Shown piece after piece: positions 42,474 through 52,385 of a stretch of 64,000 nt of DNA (its first letter is position 1; the number at the start of each line of letters is the position of its first letter). The notes beneath the pieces were generated by a model. The model was not told the DNA's origin. It worked only from the letters and a program-made list of their open reading frames with translations, and made no database searches. The position numbers and the translations under genes were made by a program. This DNA comes from Azospirillum canadense (GTDB lineage: Bacteria > Pseudomonadota > Alphaproteobacteria > Azospirillales > Azospirillaceae): NCBI RefSeq assembly GCF_025961225.1, contig NZ_JAOQNG010000002.1:620001-684000 (forward strand), in the 5' to 3' direction.

Positions 42474-45400
42474 ATGAACATCTCGCACCCCTTCGTCGTC
42501 CGCCCGGTCGCCACGTCGCTGCTGATGCTGGCGATCCTGCTGGTGGGGGCGGTCGCCTATCGCTTCCTGCCGCTGTCGGCGCTGCCGGCGGTCGAATACC
42601 CGGCGATCCAGGTCCAGACCTTCTACCCCGGCGCTAGCCCGGAGGTGATGACCTCGTCCATCACGGCCCCCCTGGAGCGGCAGCTGGGCCAGATGCCCGG
42701 CCTGACGCAGATGTCGTCGGTCAGTTCGGCCGGCGCGTCGGTCCTGACGCTGCAGTTCGGGCTGGAGCTGGGCATCGACATTGCGGAGCAGGAGGTGCAG
42801 GCGGCCATCAACGCGGCCGGCAACCTGCTGCCCTCGGACCTGCCGGCCCCGCCCATCTACGCCAAGGTCAACCCAGCCGACGCGCCGATCCTGACGCTGG
42901 CGCTGACCTCCAAGACGCTGCCGCTGACCCAGGTGCAGGACTTCGCCGACAGCCGCTTCGCGCAGAAGCTGTCGCAGCTTCCGGGTGTCGGCCTCGTCAG
43001 CCTCAGCGGCGGTCAGCGCCCGGCGGTGCGCATCCGCGCCAACCCCCGGGCGCTGGCCGCCTACGGCCTGAACATCGACGACCTGCGCAGCACCATCAAC
43101 ACGGCCAACGTCAACACGCCCAAGGGCAACATCGACGGGCCGACGCGCGCCTACACCATCAACGCCAACGACCAGCTGCGCAAGGCGAGCGAGTACAACG
43201 ACATCGTCATCGCCTACCGCAACGGCGCGCCGGTCAAGCTGTCCGACGTGGCGGAGGTGGTGGACAGCGCGGAGAACACGAAGCTCGGCGCCTGGATGAA
43301 CACGGTCCCGGCGATCATCCTGAACATCCAGCGCCAGCCCGGCGCCAACGTGATCGAGGTGGTGGACCGGGTGAAGGCGCTGCTGCCGCAGCTGACCGCC
43401 GCCCTCCCCTCCTCCGTCGATGTGGCGGTGCTGACCGACCGGACCACGACCATCCGCGCGTCGGTCGCCGACGTGCAGATGGAGTTGGGGCTGGCCGTGG
43501 CGCTGGTCGTGCTGGTCATCTTCCTGTTCCTGCGCAACATCCCCGCCACCATCATTCCCAGCCTGTCGGTGCCGTTGTCGCTGGTCGGCACCTTCGGCGT
43601 GATGTATCTGGCGGGCTTCAGCCTGAACAACCTGTCCCTGATGGCGCTGACCATCGCGACCGGCTTTGTCGTCGACGACGCCATCGTGATGATCGAGAAC
43701 ATCTCCCGCTACGTGGAGAAGGGCGAGAGCCCGCTGCGCGCCGCGCTGATCGGGTCGAAGCAGATCGGCTTCACCATCGTGTCGCTGACCATCTCACTGG
43801 TCGCGGTGCTGATCCCGCTGCTGTTCATGGGCGACGTGGTCGGCCGGCTGTTCCGCGAGTTCGCGATCACGCTGACCGTCACCATCCTGATCTCCGCCGT
43901 GGTGTCGCTGACGCTGGTGCCGATGCTCTGCGCCAAGCTGCTGCGCCATCACGAGCCGCGGGAGCGGTCCGCCATCGGCCGCCGGACGGAGGCCTGGTTC
44001 GACGGGCTGATCGCCGGCTATGGGCGGACGCTGCGCTGGGTGCTGGACCGGCAGGGGGCGACGCTGGTGGTGGCGGTCCTGACGCTGGGGCTGACCGCGG
44101 CGCTCTACGTCGCGATCCCCAAGGGCTTCTTCCCGATCCAGGACACCGGGCTGATCCAGGGCGTGTCGGAGGCGACGCAGTCCGTGTCCTACGCCGCCAT
44201 GGCGGAGCGGCAGAACACGCTGGCGGCGGAGGTGCTGAAGGATCCGGACGTGCAGAGCCTGTCGTCCTTCATCGGGGTGGACGGGTCCAACACCACGCTG
44301 AACACCGGCCGTTTCCTGATCAACCTGAAGCCGAAGGACGAGCGGACGACCCACGTCAGCGACATCATCCGGCGGCTTCAGCGCAACACCGCCCATGTCC
44401 CCGGCATTTCGCTGTTCATGCAGCCGGTGCAGGACCTGACCATCGACGCGTCGGTCAGCCGCACCCAGTACCAGTTCGTGCTGGAGGACGCGAACCCGGA
44501 CGAGTTCAAGGTCTGGGTGCCGAAGCTGCTCGACCGGCTGCATCAGGTGCCGGAGATCGAGGACATCGCCAGCAACATGCAGGACAAGGGGCTGGCGGCC
44601 TCCATCACCATCGACCGCGACACCGCGGCCCGCTACGGCATCACCACGGCAGCGGTGGACAACGCGCTGTATGACGCCTTCGGCCAGCGCATCGTTTCCA
44701 CCATCTTCACCCAGGCGAACCAGTTCCGCGTGATCCTGGAGGTCGACCCGGCCCGGATGTCGCTGGCGGACCTGCTGACCTCCATCCACCTGCCGTCGTC
44801 CGGCGGCGGGCAGGTGCCGCTGGCCGCCTTCGCGCGGCTGGAGGAGCGCAGCGCGCCGTTGCAGGTCAACCACATCGGCCAGTTCCCGGCGGTCACCATC
44901 TCCTTCAACCTGGCCCACGGCGCCTCGCTGGGGGCTGCGGTGGAGGCGATCAAACAGGCGGAGCAGGAGGTCGGGTTGCCGGCCAGCATGATGACGCACT
45001 TCCAGGGTGCCGCGCTGGCCTTCCAGGCCTCGCTCGGCAACCAGCTGATGCTGATCCTGGCGGCCATCGTCACGATGTACATCGTGCTGGGCGTCCTCTA
45101 CGAGAGCTACATCCACCCCATCACGATCCTGTCCACCCTGCCCTCCGCCGGCGTGGGCGCGCTGATCGCGCTGATGCTGGCGGGCAAGGATCTGAGCATC
45201 ATCGCCATCATCGGCATCATCCTGCTGATCGGCATCGTGAAGAAGAACGCGATCATGATGATCGACTTCGCGCTGGACGCCGAACGGCAGGAGGGCAAGT
45301 CCCCGCGCGAGGCGATCTTCCAGGCCTGCCTGCTGCGCTTCCGCCCGATCCTGATGACGACCATGGCGGCCCTGCTGGGCGCCCTGCCCTTGATGCTGAG

Positions 45401-45578
45401 CAGCGGGACGGGGGCGGAGCTGCGCCAGCCGCTGGGCGTCTCCATCGTCGGCGGGCTGGTGCTGAGCCAGCTGCTGACCCTCTACACCACGCCGGTGATC
45501 TACCTGGCCTTCGACCGGCTGGCGGCGCGGTTCCGCAACAGTTCCGAGGAGTTGGGCGAGGAAGGGACGGCGTCATGA
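42474..45578 (+). CDS. RND multidrug efflux pump, first transporter subunit (MdtB-like)
   Basis: A 1034-residue HAE1-family RND permease with twelve transmembrane helices and two large periplasmic loops. The proton-relay acidic pair is in GFVVDDAIVMIENI (TM4) and the lysine-containing region GIVKKNAIMMIDFAL is in TM10. A pair of different RND pumps beside one adaptor is the MdtABC arrangement, where the pumps form a heterotrimer. It overlaps the next gene by four bases. Confidence 0.9.
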   Translation: MNISHPFVVRPVATSLLMLAILLVGAVAYRFLPLSALPAVEYPAIQVQTFYPGASPEVMTSSITAPLERQLGQMPGLTQMSSVSSAGASVLTLQFGLELGIDIAEQEVQAAINAAGNLLPSDLPAPPIYAKVNPADAPILTLALTSKTLPLTQVQDFADSRFAQKLSQLPGVGLVSLSGGQRPAVRIRANPRALAAYGLNIDDLRSTINTANVNTPKGNIDGPTRAYTINANDQLRKASEYNDIVIAYRNGAPVKLSDVAEVVDSAENTKLGAWMNTVPAIILNIQRQPGANVIEVVDRVKALLPQLTAALPSSVDVAVLTDRTTTIRASVADVQMELGLAVALVVLVIFLFLRNIPATIIPSLSVPLSLVGTFGVMYLAGFSLNNLSLMALTIATGFVVDDAIVMIENISRYVEKGESPLRAALIGSKQIGFTIVSLTISLVAVLIPLLFMGDVVGRLFREFAITLTVTILISAVVSLTLVPMLCAKLLRHHEPRERSAIGRRTEAWFDGLIAGYGRTLRWVLDRQGATLVVAVLTLGLTAALYVAIPKGFFPIQDTGLIQGVSEATQSVSYAAMAERQNTLAAEVLKDPDVQSLSSFIGVDGSNTTLNTGRFLINLKPKDERTTHVSDIIRRLQRNTAHVPGISLFMQPVQDLTIDASVSRTQYQFVLEDANPDEFKVWVPKLLDRLHQVPEIEDIASNMQDKGLAASITIDRDTAARYGITTAAVDNALYDAFGQRIVSTIFTQANQFRVILEVDPARMSLADLLTSIHLPSSGGGQVPLAAFARLEERSAPLQVNHIGQFPAVTISFNLAHGASLGAAVEAIKQAEQEVGLPASMMTHFQGAALAFQASLGNQLMLILAAIVTMYIVLGVLYESYIHPITILSTLPSAGVGALIALMLAGKDLSIIAIIGIILLIGIVKKNAIMMIDFALDAERQEGKSPREAIFQACLLRFRPILMTTMAALLGALPLMLSSGTGAELRQPLGVSIVGGLVLSQLLTLYTTPVIYLAFDRLAARFRNSSEELGEEGTAS

Positions 45579-48500
45579 ACCTGTCGGCGCCCTTCATCCG
45601 GCGGCCGGTCGCCACCACCCTGCTGACGCTGGGGCTGGCGCTCGCCGGGGTGATGGCCTTCCTCGGCCTGCCGGTGTCGCCGCTGCCGCAGGTGGATTTC
45701 CCGACCATCTCCGTCTCCGCCAGCATGCCCGGTGCCAGCCCGGAGACGATGGCGGCCAGCGTGGCCACACCGCTGGAGCGCCACCTGGGCCAGATCGCCG
45801 ACGTGTCGGAGATGACGTCGTCCAGTTCCATCGGTTCGACGCGCATCACGCTCCAGTTCGGGCTGAACCGCGACATCGACGGGGCGGCGCGCGACGTGCA
45901 GGCGGCGATCAACGCGGCCCGCGCCGATCTGCCCACAAACCTGAAGAGCAACCCGACCTACCGCAAGGTCAACCCGGCCGACGCGCCGGTGTTGATCCTG
46001 GCGCTGACGTCCCAGACTTTGAGCCAGGGGCAGCTGTACGACAGCGCAGCGACGGTCCTTCAGCAGAAGCTGTCGCAGGTGGACGGCGTCGGGCAGGTCA
46101 GCATCGGCGGCAGCTCCCTTCCAGCCGTGCGGGTGGAGCTGAACCCGCAGGCGCTGTTCCAGTACCGCATCGGGCTGGAGGACGTGCGCGCCGCACTCGC
46201 GTCCGCCAACGCCAATGCGCCGAAGGGGGCCATCGAGGACGGCGACCGACGCTTCCAGATCTACACAAACGACCAGGCGCGCAAGGCGTCGGAATACCGC
46301 AACCTCGTCATCGCCTACCGCAACAACGCCGCCGTGCGCCTGTCCGACGTGGCGGAGGTGACGGACAGCGTGGAGGACTTACGCAACCAAGGGTTGTCGA
46401 ATGGCAAGCCGTCGGTGCTGGTCATCCTGAACCGGGCGCCGGGAGCCAACATCATCGAGACGGTGGACCGGGTGAAGGCCCTGCTGCCGACGTTGCGGGC
46501 CTCCATCCCCGCGGACATCGACCTGACGGTCGCCAACGACCGCACCACGACCATCCGCGCGTCCCTGGCGGACGTGGAGCACACACTGCTGGTCGCCATC
46601 GCGCTGGTGATCATGGTGGTGTTCCTGTTCCTGCGCAACGCGCGGGCCAGCCTGATCCCGACCGTCGTGGTGCCGGTGTCGCTGGTCGGCACCTTCGGGG
46701 CGATGTACCTGCTGGGCTACAGCCTGAACAACCTGTCGCTGATGGCGCTGACCATCGCGACCGGCTTCGTCGTGGACGACGCCATCGTGGTGCTGGAGAA
46801 CATCGCCCGCCACATCGAGAACGGCATGTCCCGCACCCAGGCGGCGCTGCGCGGGGCCAAGGAGGTGGGCTTCACCGTCCTGTCCATGAGCGTGTCGCTG
46901 ATCGCCGTCTTCATCCCCATCCTGCTGATGGGCGGCATCGTCGGGCGGCTGTTCCGCGAATTCGCCATGACGCTGTCGGTGGCCATCCTCGTGTCGATGG
47001 TCATCTCGCTAACCACCACGCCGATGATGTGCGCCGCGTTGCTGCGCGTACCGAGGAGGGGCGAACGGCCGCCGGGGCGGGTGTCGCGCTTTGCCAAGCG
47101 GCTGGGCGCCTGGGTGCTGCGCCTCTACGACCGCAGCCTGACCGCGGCGCTGGACAACAGCCTGCTGACGATGGTGGTGTTCCTGGCGACCGTGGCGCTC
47201 AGCGTCCATCTCTTCGCCACCATCCCGAAGGGCTTCTTCCCGCAGCAGGACACCGGCCGGCTGATCGGCTTCATCGACGCGGACCAGAGCACGTCGTTCC
47301 AACTGATGCGGCAGAAGCTGACGCAGTTCGTGGAGTTGGTGAAGTCCGACCCGGCGGTGGACACGGTGGTGGGCTACACCGGGGGCGGGCGGACCAACTC
47401 CGGCTTTATGTCCGTCTCACTGAAGCCGCTGGCGGAACGCGACGCGTCGGCCGACCAAGTGATTGGGCGGTTGCGCGGCAAGCTGTCCCGCGTGGCGGGG
47501 GCCAACCTCTACCTGCAAGCCGTCCAGGACATCCGGATCGGCGGACGGCAGAGCAACGCGCAGTACCAGTTCACCCTGCAGGGCGACACGCTGGATGAAC
47601 TCCAGACCTGGGCGCCGAAGCTGGCGCAGGCGCTGCAACAGGTGCCGGAGCTGACGGAGGTGAACTCCGACCAGCAGCAGAAGGGGCTGGCCATCGGCGT
47701 CACCATCGACCGCGACGCGGCCCGCCGCCTGGGCCTGACGCCCAGCCAGATCGACAACGCGCTATACGACGCCTTTGGCCAGCGGCAGGTCTCCACCATC
47801 TACAACCCGCTGAACCAGTACCACGTGATCATGGAGGTGGCGCCGCAATACCGCGAGAACCCGGAGATGCTGAAGGACATCTTCATCAGCACGTCGGGCG
47901 GCTCGGTCAGCGGCACGCAGGCGACCAGCGCCATCGCCGGGGCCGCGAACGCCGACACCACCGGCGTGACCAACCAGCGCACCAACCAGATCGCCAACAC
48001 CGGCCGCGGCAGCGCGTCCACCGGGTCGGCGGTCAGCACGCAGGCGTCGACCGTCGTGCCCCTGTCGGCCTTCGCCAGCGTCGGCATGGAGAACACGCCG
48101 CTGTCGGTCAACCACCAGGGGCCGTTCGTCGCCACGACGATTTCGTTCAACCTGGCACCCGGCGTGGCGCTGGCCGACGCGGTGGCGGCGATCCGCCACA
48201 CCATGGACAGCATCGGCATGCCGACCAGCATCCAGGGCAGCTTCCAGGGCACCGCCCGCGTGTTCCAGCAGTCGGCGTCGGACCAGCCGATCCTGATCAT
48301 CACGGCGCTGCTGGCCGTCTACATCGTGCTGGGCGTGCTGTATGAGAGCTACGTCCACCCGCTGACCATCCTGTCGACCCTGCCGTCGGCCGGCGTCGGC
48401 GCGTTGCTGGCGCTGATGGCGCTGAACATGGAACTGAGCATCATCGCGCTGATCGGCGTCATCCTGCTGATCGGCATCGTGAAGAAGAACGCCATCATGA

Positions 48501-48826
48501 TGATCGACGTGGCGCTGGAGGCGGAGCGGAGCGAGGGGCTGGACCCGCGCACCGCGATCCACCGCGCCTGCCTGCTGCGCTTCCGCCCGATCATGATGAC
48601 GACCCTGGCGGCGCTGCTCGGCGCGCTGCCGCTCGCCATCGGCATGGGCGAGGGGGCGGAACTGCGCCGGCCGCTGGGCATCGCCATCGTCGGCGGGCTG
48701 GTGGTCAGCCAGATGCTGACCCTCTACACGACACCGGTCACCTACCTGTATCTTGACCGCTTCCGGCTGTGGTGCCGGCGCCTGTGGAACCGTCCACGGC
48801 GCGCCGCACCTTCCCCGGCAGAATGA
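45575..48826 (+). CDS. RND multidrug efflux pump, second transporter subunit (MdtC-like)
   Basis: A 1083-residue RND permease, partner of the preceding pump, with GFVVDDAIVVLENIARH and GIVKKNAIMMIDVALEAER. The 50-residue excess over the first pump comes mainly from a Ser/Thr/Ala/Asn-rich stretch at about residues 770-825 in the second periplasmic loop (SGGSVSGTQATSAIAGAANA is its first part). This lies in the docking/porter region and may change how the trimer contacts the adaptor or channel. The start overlaps the preceding stop. Confidence 0.9.
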   Translation: MNLSAPFIRRPVATTLLTLGLALAGVMAFLGLPVSPLPQVDFPTISVSASMPGASPETMAASVATPLERHLGQIADVSEMTSSSSIGSTRITLQFGLNRDIDGAARDVQAAINAARADLPTNLKSNPTYRKVNPADAPVLILALTSQTLSQGQLYDSAATVLQQKLSQVDGVGQVSIGGSSLPAVRVELNPQALFQYRIGLEDVRAALASANANAPKGAIEDGDRRFQIYTNDQARKASEYRNLVIAYRNNAAVRLSDVAEVTDSVEDLRNQGLSNGKPSVLVILNRAPGANIIETVDRVKALLPTLRASIPADIDLTVANDRTTTIRASLADVEHTLLVAIALVIMVVFLFLRNARASLIPTVVVPVSLVGTFGAMYLLGYSLNNLSLMALTIATGFVVDDAIVVLENIARHIENGMSRTQAALRGAKEVGFTVLSMSVSLIAVFIPILLMGGIVGRLFREFAMTLSVAILVSMVISLTTTPMMCAALLRVPRRGERPPGRVSRFAKRLGAWVLRLYDRSLTAALDNSLLTMVVFLATVALSVHLFATIPKGFFPQQDTGRLIGFIDADQSTSFQLMRQKLTQFVELVKSDPAVDTVVGYTGGGRTNSGFMSVSLKPLAERDASADQVIGRLRGKLSRVAGANLYLQAVQDIRIGGRQSNAQYQFTLQGDTLDELQTWAPKLAQALQQVPELTEVNSDQQQKGLAIGVTIDRDAARRLGLTPSQIDNALYDAFGQRQVSTIYNPLNQYHVIMEVAPQYRENPEMLKDIFISTSGGSVSGTQATSAIAGAANADTTGVTNQRTNQIANTGRGSASTGSAVSTQASTVVPLSAFASVGMENTPLSVNHQGPFVATTISFNLAPGVALADAVAAIRHTMDSIGMPTSIQGSFQGTARVFQQSASDQPILIITALLAVYIVLGVLYESYVHPLTILSTLPSAGVGALLALMALNMELSIIALIGVILLIGIVKKNAIMMIDVALEAERSEGLDPRTAIHRACLLRFRPIMMTTLAALLGALPLAIGMGEGAELRRPLGIAIVGGLVVSQMLTLYTTPVTYLYLDRFRLWCRRLWNRPRRAAPSPAE

Positions 48827-48859
48827 AAGCGGGCACCGGACGAAACCGACGGACGAACC

Positions 48860-50341
48860 ATGAAGACCAAGAATAACGGGCAGCCTTTCGCAACGCTCGC
48901 CCCGACCCTCGGCGCCCTGTGCCTACTGGCCGCCTGCACGGTCGGCCCGGACTATGAACGGCCGTCCGTCCCGGTGCCGACGATCTTCAAGGAGGCCGGG
49001 CAAGAGGGAAAGGTGATCCAGGCCGCCCTGACCGCCGCGCCGCGCGCGGACGGCTGGCGACCGGCCAACCCGCAGGAGGCGGGGCTTGAGCCCTGGTGGT
49101 CCGTTTTCAACGACCCGGTCCTGGATGGGCTGATGCGGCAGGTGGAGGTGTCGAACCAGACGCTGAAGGCGTCGGAAGCCGCCTACCGCCAAGCGCAGGC
49201 TCTGGTCGAGGAATCGCGTGCCTCCTTCTTCCCCACCCTGTCGATTAGTGGGGCCGGCCAGCGGACGGGTCCCGTGGGTTCCGGCCGGACCTCCTCCACC
49301 CGCACGTCGTCGAGCAGCGTTGGCGCCCGGACCATCTATGACGCATCCCTGGATGCGAGCTGGGCGCCCGACGTGTGGGGGCGCATCCGCCGCACGGTGG
49401 AAAGCGACGAGGCCGCCGTGCAGGCCAGCGCGGCCGACCTCGCGGCGGCCCGGCTGTCGGCGCAGGCGCAGCTGGCGTCGGCCTATGTGCAACTCCGCAT
49501 CGCGGACGAGCGCAAGAAGTTGCTGGAGGCGTCCATCGCAGCTTTCCGCCGGTCGTTGGAAATCGCCCAGAACCGCCACGCCGCCGGGACGGCGACGCTG
49601 GCCGACGTTTTCACCGCCGAGACGCAGGTCCGCAGCACCGAATCCCAGCTGATCGCGCTCGGCGTGCAGCGCGCCCAGTTCGAGCACGCCATCGCCGTGC
49701 TGATCGGCAAGCCGCCGGCCGATTTCGCCCTGGTGCCGGAGCCGCTGCGGACCGCCATCCCGGCGGTCCCGCCGGGCATCCCCTCCGCCCTGCTGGAGCG
49801 GCGCCCGGACATCGCGGCGGCGGAGCGTCAGATGGCCCAGACCAACGCGCTGATCGGCGTGGCGGAGTCCGCCTACTACCCGGATATCCTGATCAACGGG
49901 TCGATCAGCAACACGGCCGCGATCATTCCCAAGCTGTTCCAGGCGCCGACCGCGCTCTGGGCCTTCGGCGCGCAAATCGCCGAGACGCTGTTCGACGGCG
50001 GCGCCCGCGACGCGGTGGTGAAGCTGCGCCGCGCCTCCTTCGACCAGAGCGTGGCGCTCTACCGGCAGACCGTGCTGACCGCCTTCCAGGAGGTGGAGGA
50101 CCAGTTGGCCGCTCAGCGCATCCTGGCGCAGCAGGCCACGGTGCAGGCCGACGCCGTGCGTCTGGCGCGCGAGGCGGAACGGCTGACGCTGAACCAGTAC
50201 CGGGCCGGCACCCTGCCTTATACCAGCGTGCTGACCGCGCAGACGGCCACGCTGTCCGACGAGGAGAACGCGCTGGCCGTCCAGCAGAGCCGGCTGCTCG
50301 CCGCGGTGTCGCTGCTCCAGGCGCTCGGCGGGCGGATGTAG
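48860..50341 (+). CDS. Outer membrane efflux factor (NodT/OprM family lipoprotein)
   Basis: TolC-like outer membrane channel of 493 residues, last gene of the RND operon. It has a lipoprotein signal with lipobox LAAC (Cys25) followed by TVGPDYERP, a hallmark of NodT/OprM proteins, and two outer-membrane efflux repeats (PWWSVFNDPVLDGLMRQ and LFDGGARDAVVKLRRASFD). It completes a tripartite efflux complex. Confidence 0.9.
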   Translation: MKTKNNGQPFATLAPTLGALCLLAACTVGPDYERPSVPVPTIFKEAGQEGKVIQAALTAAPRADGWRPANPQEAGLEPWWSVFNDPVLDGLMRQVEVSNQTLKASEAAYRQAQALVEESRASFFPTLSISGAGQRTGPVGSGRTSSTRTSSSSVGARTIYDASLDASWAPDVWGRIRRTVESDEAAVQASAADLAAARLSAQAQLASAYVQLRIADERKKLLEASIAAFRRSLEIAQNRHAAGTATLADVFTAETQVRSTESQLIALGVQRAQFEHAIAVLIGKPPADFALVPEPLRTAIPAVPPGIPSALLERRPDIAAAERQMAQTNALIGVAESAYYPDILINGSISNTAAIIPKLFQAPTALWAFGAQIAETLFDGGARDAVVKLRRASFDQSVALYRQTVLTAFQEVEDQLAAQRILAQQATVQADAVRLAREAERLTLNQYRAGTLPYTSVLTAQTATLSDEENALAVQQSRLLAAVSLLQALGGRM

Positions 50342-50373
50342 GGTTCCGGGTTCCCGCGGGGTTGCGTCACTCT

Positions 50374-50386
50374 GTTCCGGCAACTT
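50374..50386 (+). promoter_or_regulatory. Upstream copy of the GTTCCGGCAACTT operator-like repeat
   Basis: Identical to 50407-50419 over 13 bases and 33 bp away (about three helical turns). It lies upstream of the -35 box of the parA promoter and is probably a second binding site for the XRE domain of the ParA protein. Confidence 0.55.
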
Positions 50387-50398
50387 CGCGGGCGTCCG

Positions 50399-50428
50399 TT
50401 GACAAAGTTCCGGCAACTTGCGCAGAAT
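50399..50428 (+). promoter_or_regulatory. Candidate parA promoter with overlapping operator
   Basis: TTGACA (50399-50404) and CAGAAT (50423-50428) are 18 bases apart. Between them lies AAGTTCCGGCAACTT, an inverted repeat with AAGTT/AACTT arms, which shares 13 bases with a copy at 50374. A protein bound there would block the promoter. Confidence 0.6.
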
Positions 50429-50458
50429 CCCTTTGAGACAAAATCGAAGGGGATATCG

Positions 50459-51472
50459 ATGCCGCCGCATGGTGGGGACGACATGCGCCAGCTGCGCGAA
50501 CGCCGCGGGGAAAACCAGACGCAGTTCGCGGACTGGCTGAACGACCAGCTGGGACGCAGCTACACGAAGGCGAAGATCAGCCGGTGGGAGAGCGGGGCGG
50601 AGCGGATCCCGCAGCAGCTGGCCGATTTCCTGGCCGGGCAGTCGTCCGACGACCGTCCGCGGTCGGCCACCTTCCTGGCCGTTGCCAACCAGAAGGGCGG
50701 CGTTGGCAAGACGGCGACGGCAGTGAACCTTGCCTATGCCCTGACCGAGGGCGGGGCGCGGGTCCTGCTGATCGATTGCGATTCCCAGAGCAACGCGACC
50801 GTCCATGTCGGCGTCGGCAACGCGTCCATCGTGGAGCTGGAGCGCTGCCGCAAGACGCTTTACTTCGTGCTGCGGTCGGACGACCCGCTGTCGTCGGTCA
50901 TCGTGCCGACGGGGGAGCGGGGGCTGGACCTCGCCCCGGCCGGCCTGTCGCTGGCCGACGCCGACGTCGAGCTTGCGGCCGACAGCACCGGCGGGCTCGT
51001 GTTGCGTGAGAAGCTGGACGAGGTGCGCTCCTCCTACGACTTCGTGGTCATGGACTGCGCGCCGAACCTGGGGCTGGTGACGGCCAACGCGCTGTCGGCC
51101 GCCGAACTGGTCATCGTACCGGTGCAGACGGAGGCGCTGGCCCTGTTGGGCGTGAAGCGGCTGGTCGACACCATCACGCGGATCCGCCGGCGCGTGAATC
51201 CCGGGCTGAGGATCGCCGGCATCATCCCGACCATGTACAACGAACGCCTGACCCAGGACCGGGCCACATTGCAGGAGTTGCGCGAGTCTTACGCCGAGCA
51301 GGTACCGGTGTTCCCCCCCATCCCCCGCGCCACCGTCTATGGCAAGGCCGCGGCGGCCGGCATGATCACGCTGGCCGGCGACCCCAACGCACCGGGCGCG
51401 GAGACCTTCCGCGAGGTGGCGCGGCAGATCCGCGCCTACGCCGCGAAGCGGGAGAACGCCCATGTCGCGTAA
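50459..51472 (+). CDS. parA: ParA-family partition ATPase with N-terminal helix-turn-helix
   Basis: A 337-residue partition ATPase. Residues about 8-60 form an XRE-type helix-turn-helix (MRQLRERRGENQTQFADWL, KISRWESGAERIP). The ATPase domain has the deviant Walker A KGGVGKTA (79-86), the second aspartate motif IDCDSQSN and VMDCAPNLG. A fused DNA-binding domain is typical of plasmid ParA proteins that repress their own operon. ATG 50459 has AAGGGGA five bases upstream. It overlaps parB by 11 bases. Confidence 0.88.
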   Translation: MPPHGGDDMRQLRERRGENQTQFADWLNDQLGRSYTKAKISRWESGAERIPQQLADFLAGQSSDDRPRSATFLAVANQKGGVGKTATAVNLAYALTEGGARVLLIDCDSQSNATVHVGVGNASIVELERCRKTLYFVLRSDDPLSSVIVPTGERGLDLAPAGLSLADADVELAADSTGGLVLREKLDEVRSSYDFVVMDCAPNLGLVTANALSAAELVIVPVQTEALALLGVKRLVDTITRIRRRVNPGLRIAGIIPTMYNERLTQDRATLQELRESYAEQVPVFPPIPRATVYGKAAAAGMITLAGDPNAPGAETFREVARQIRAYAAKRENAHVA

Positions 51473-52337
51473 GTTCGAGCGCAAGACGAAGGAGCTGCTG
51501 GGCGGCACCCCCACCCTGACCGTCGGCACGGACAAGCTGTTCGGCACCTCGGCCGGATTCCCGCATGTGGTGGAGCTGGACCTGGATCAGGTTCACCGCA
51601 ACCCCGACCAGCCGCGTCGGCATTTCGACGAGGCGGAGCTGAACAGCCTGGCGGCCTCCATCGAGCGGCACGGGCTGCAAAACCCGATCCTGGTCCGCCC
51701 GCTCCCCCAGGGCGATTACCTGCTGATCGGCGGCGAGCGCCGCATCCGCGCGCACCAGATCCTCGGCCGCAAGACGATCTTCGCCATCCTCACCTCCGGC
51801 GATCCGGACGAGATTGGGCTGATCGACAACGTCCAGCGCGTGGACCTGAACGCGGTGGAATACGCGACCGCCCTCGCCCGCTTGGCCGAGAAGCACGGCT
51901 ACACCCACGACGAGTTGGCCGCAGTTGTCGGCAAGGACCGCACCGACATCACCAAGCTGCTGGCCATCCTGTCGCTGCCGGCGCCGATGCTGGAGGAATA
52001 CGCCGCGTCCTTTACCCACGTGTCGCGGTCGGTGCTGATCGAAATCGCGGCAGCGGCGGACGATCTTCAGCCGGCGTTGTGGGAGCAGGCCAAGGAAGGG
52101 GCCTCGGTCAAGGCCGTGCGGCAAGCCAAGCGCGACCATGCGCAGGGGCAGAGCGCCCGCGAAGCCGGCCCGCACGACCCGGAGCGGACGCTCCAGGCCA
52201 GTGTGAAGCGCATTATGCGCGATGTGGCTGTGGTGCGGGAGCAGCGGCACCTGCTGGACCGGGCCCATCGGGACCGTCTGCTCCAGCTGCGCGCGGAGAT
52301 CGACGCCATTCTGGAGGACGCGCCGCAGCGGTCCTGA
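51462..52337 (+). CDS. parB: ParB-family partition protein
   Basis: A 291-residue ParB/Spo0J-type CTPase and centromere-binding protein. The N-terminal nuclease-like/CTP domain includes NPDQPRRHFDEAELNSLAASI and GERRIRA (91-97), followed by the KorB/HTH domain (YTHDELAAVVGKDRTDITKLL, given by its ends YTHDEL and ITKLL) and a C-terminal dimer region. Two palindromes directly after its stop are candidate parS sites. Confidence 0.9.
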   Translation: MSRKFERKTKELLGGTPTLTVGTDKLFGTSAGFPHVVELDLDQVHRNPDQPRRHFDEAELNSLAASIERHGLQNPILVRPLPQGDYLLIGGERRIRAHQILGRKTIFAILTSGDPDEIGLIDNVQRVDLNAVEYATALARLAEKHGYTHDELAAVVGKDRTDITKLLAILSLPAPMLEEYAASFTHVSRSVLIEIAAAADDLQPALWEQAKEGASVKAVRQAKRDHAQGQSAREAGPHDPERTLQASVKRIMRDVAVVREQRHLLDRAHRDRLLQLRAEIDAILEDAPQRS

Positions 52338-52346
52338 GGTGTCGTG

Positions 52347-52364
52347 ATGTGGGACGTCCCACAT
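52347..52364. repeat. parS: Candidate parS site 1
   Basis: Perfect 18-bp palindrome ATGTGGGACGTCCCACAT nine bases after the parB stop. Its core TGTGGGACGTCCCACA recurs at 52386. Position beside parB and the repeated perfect symmetry fit a centromere site. Confidence 0.65.
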
Positions 52365-52385
52365 CGGTGGAGCGAGGGTGGCGCG

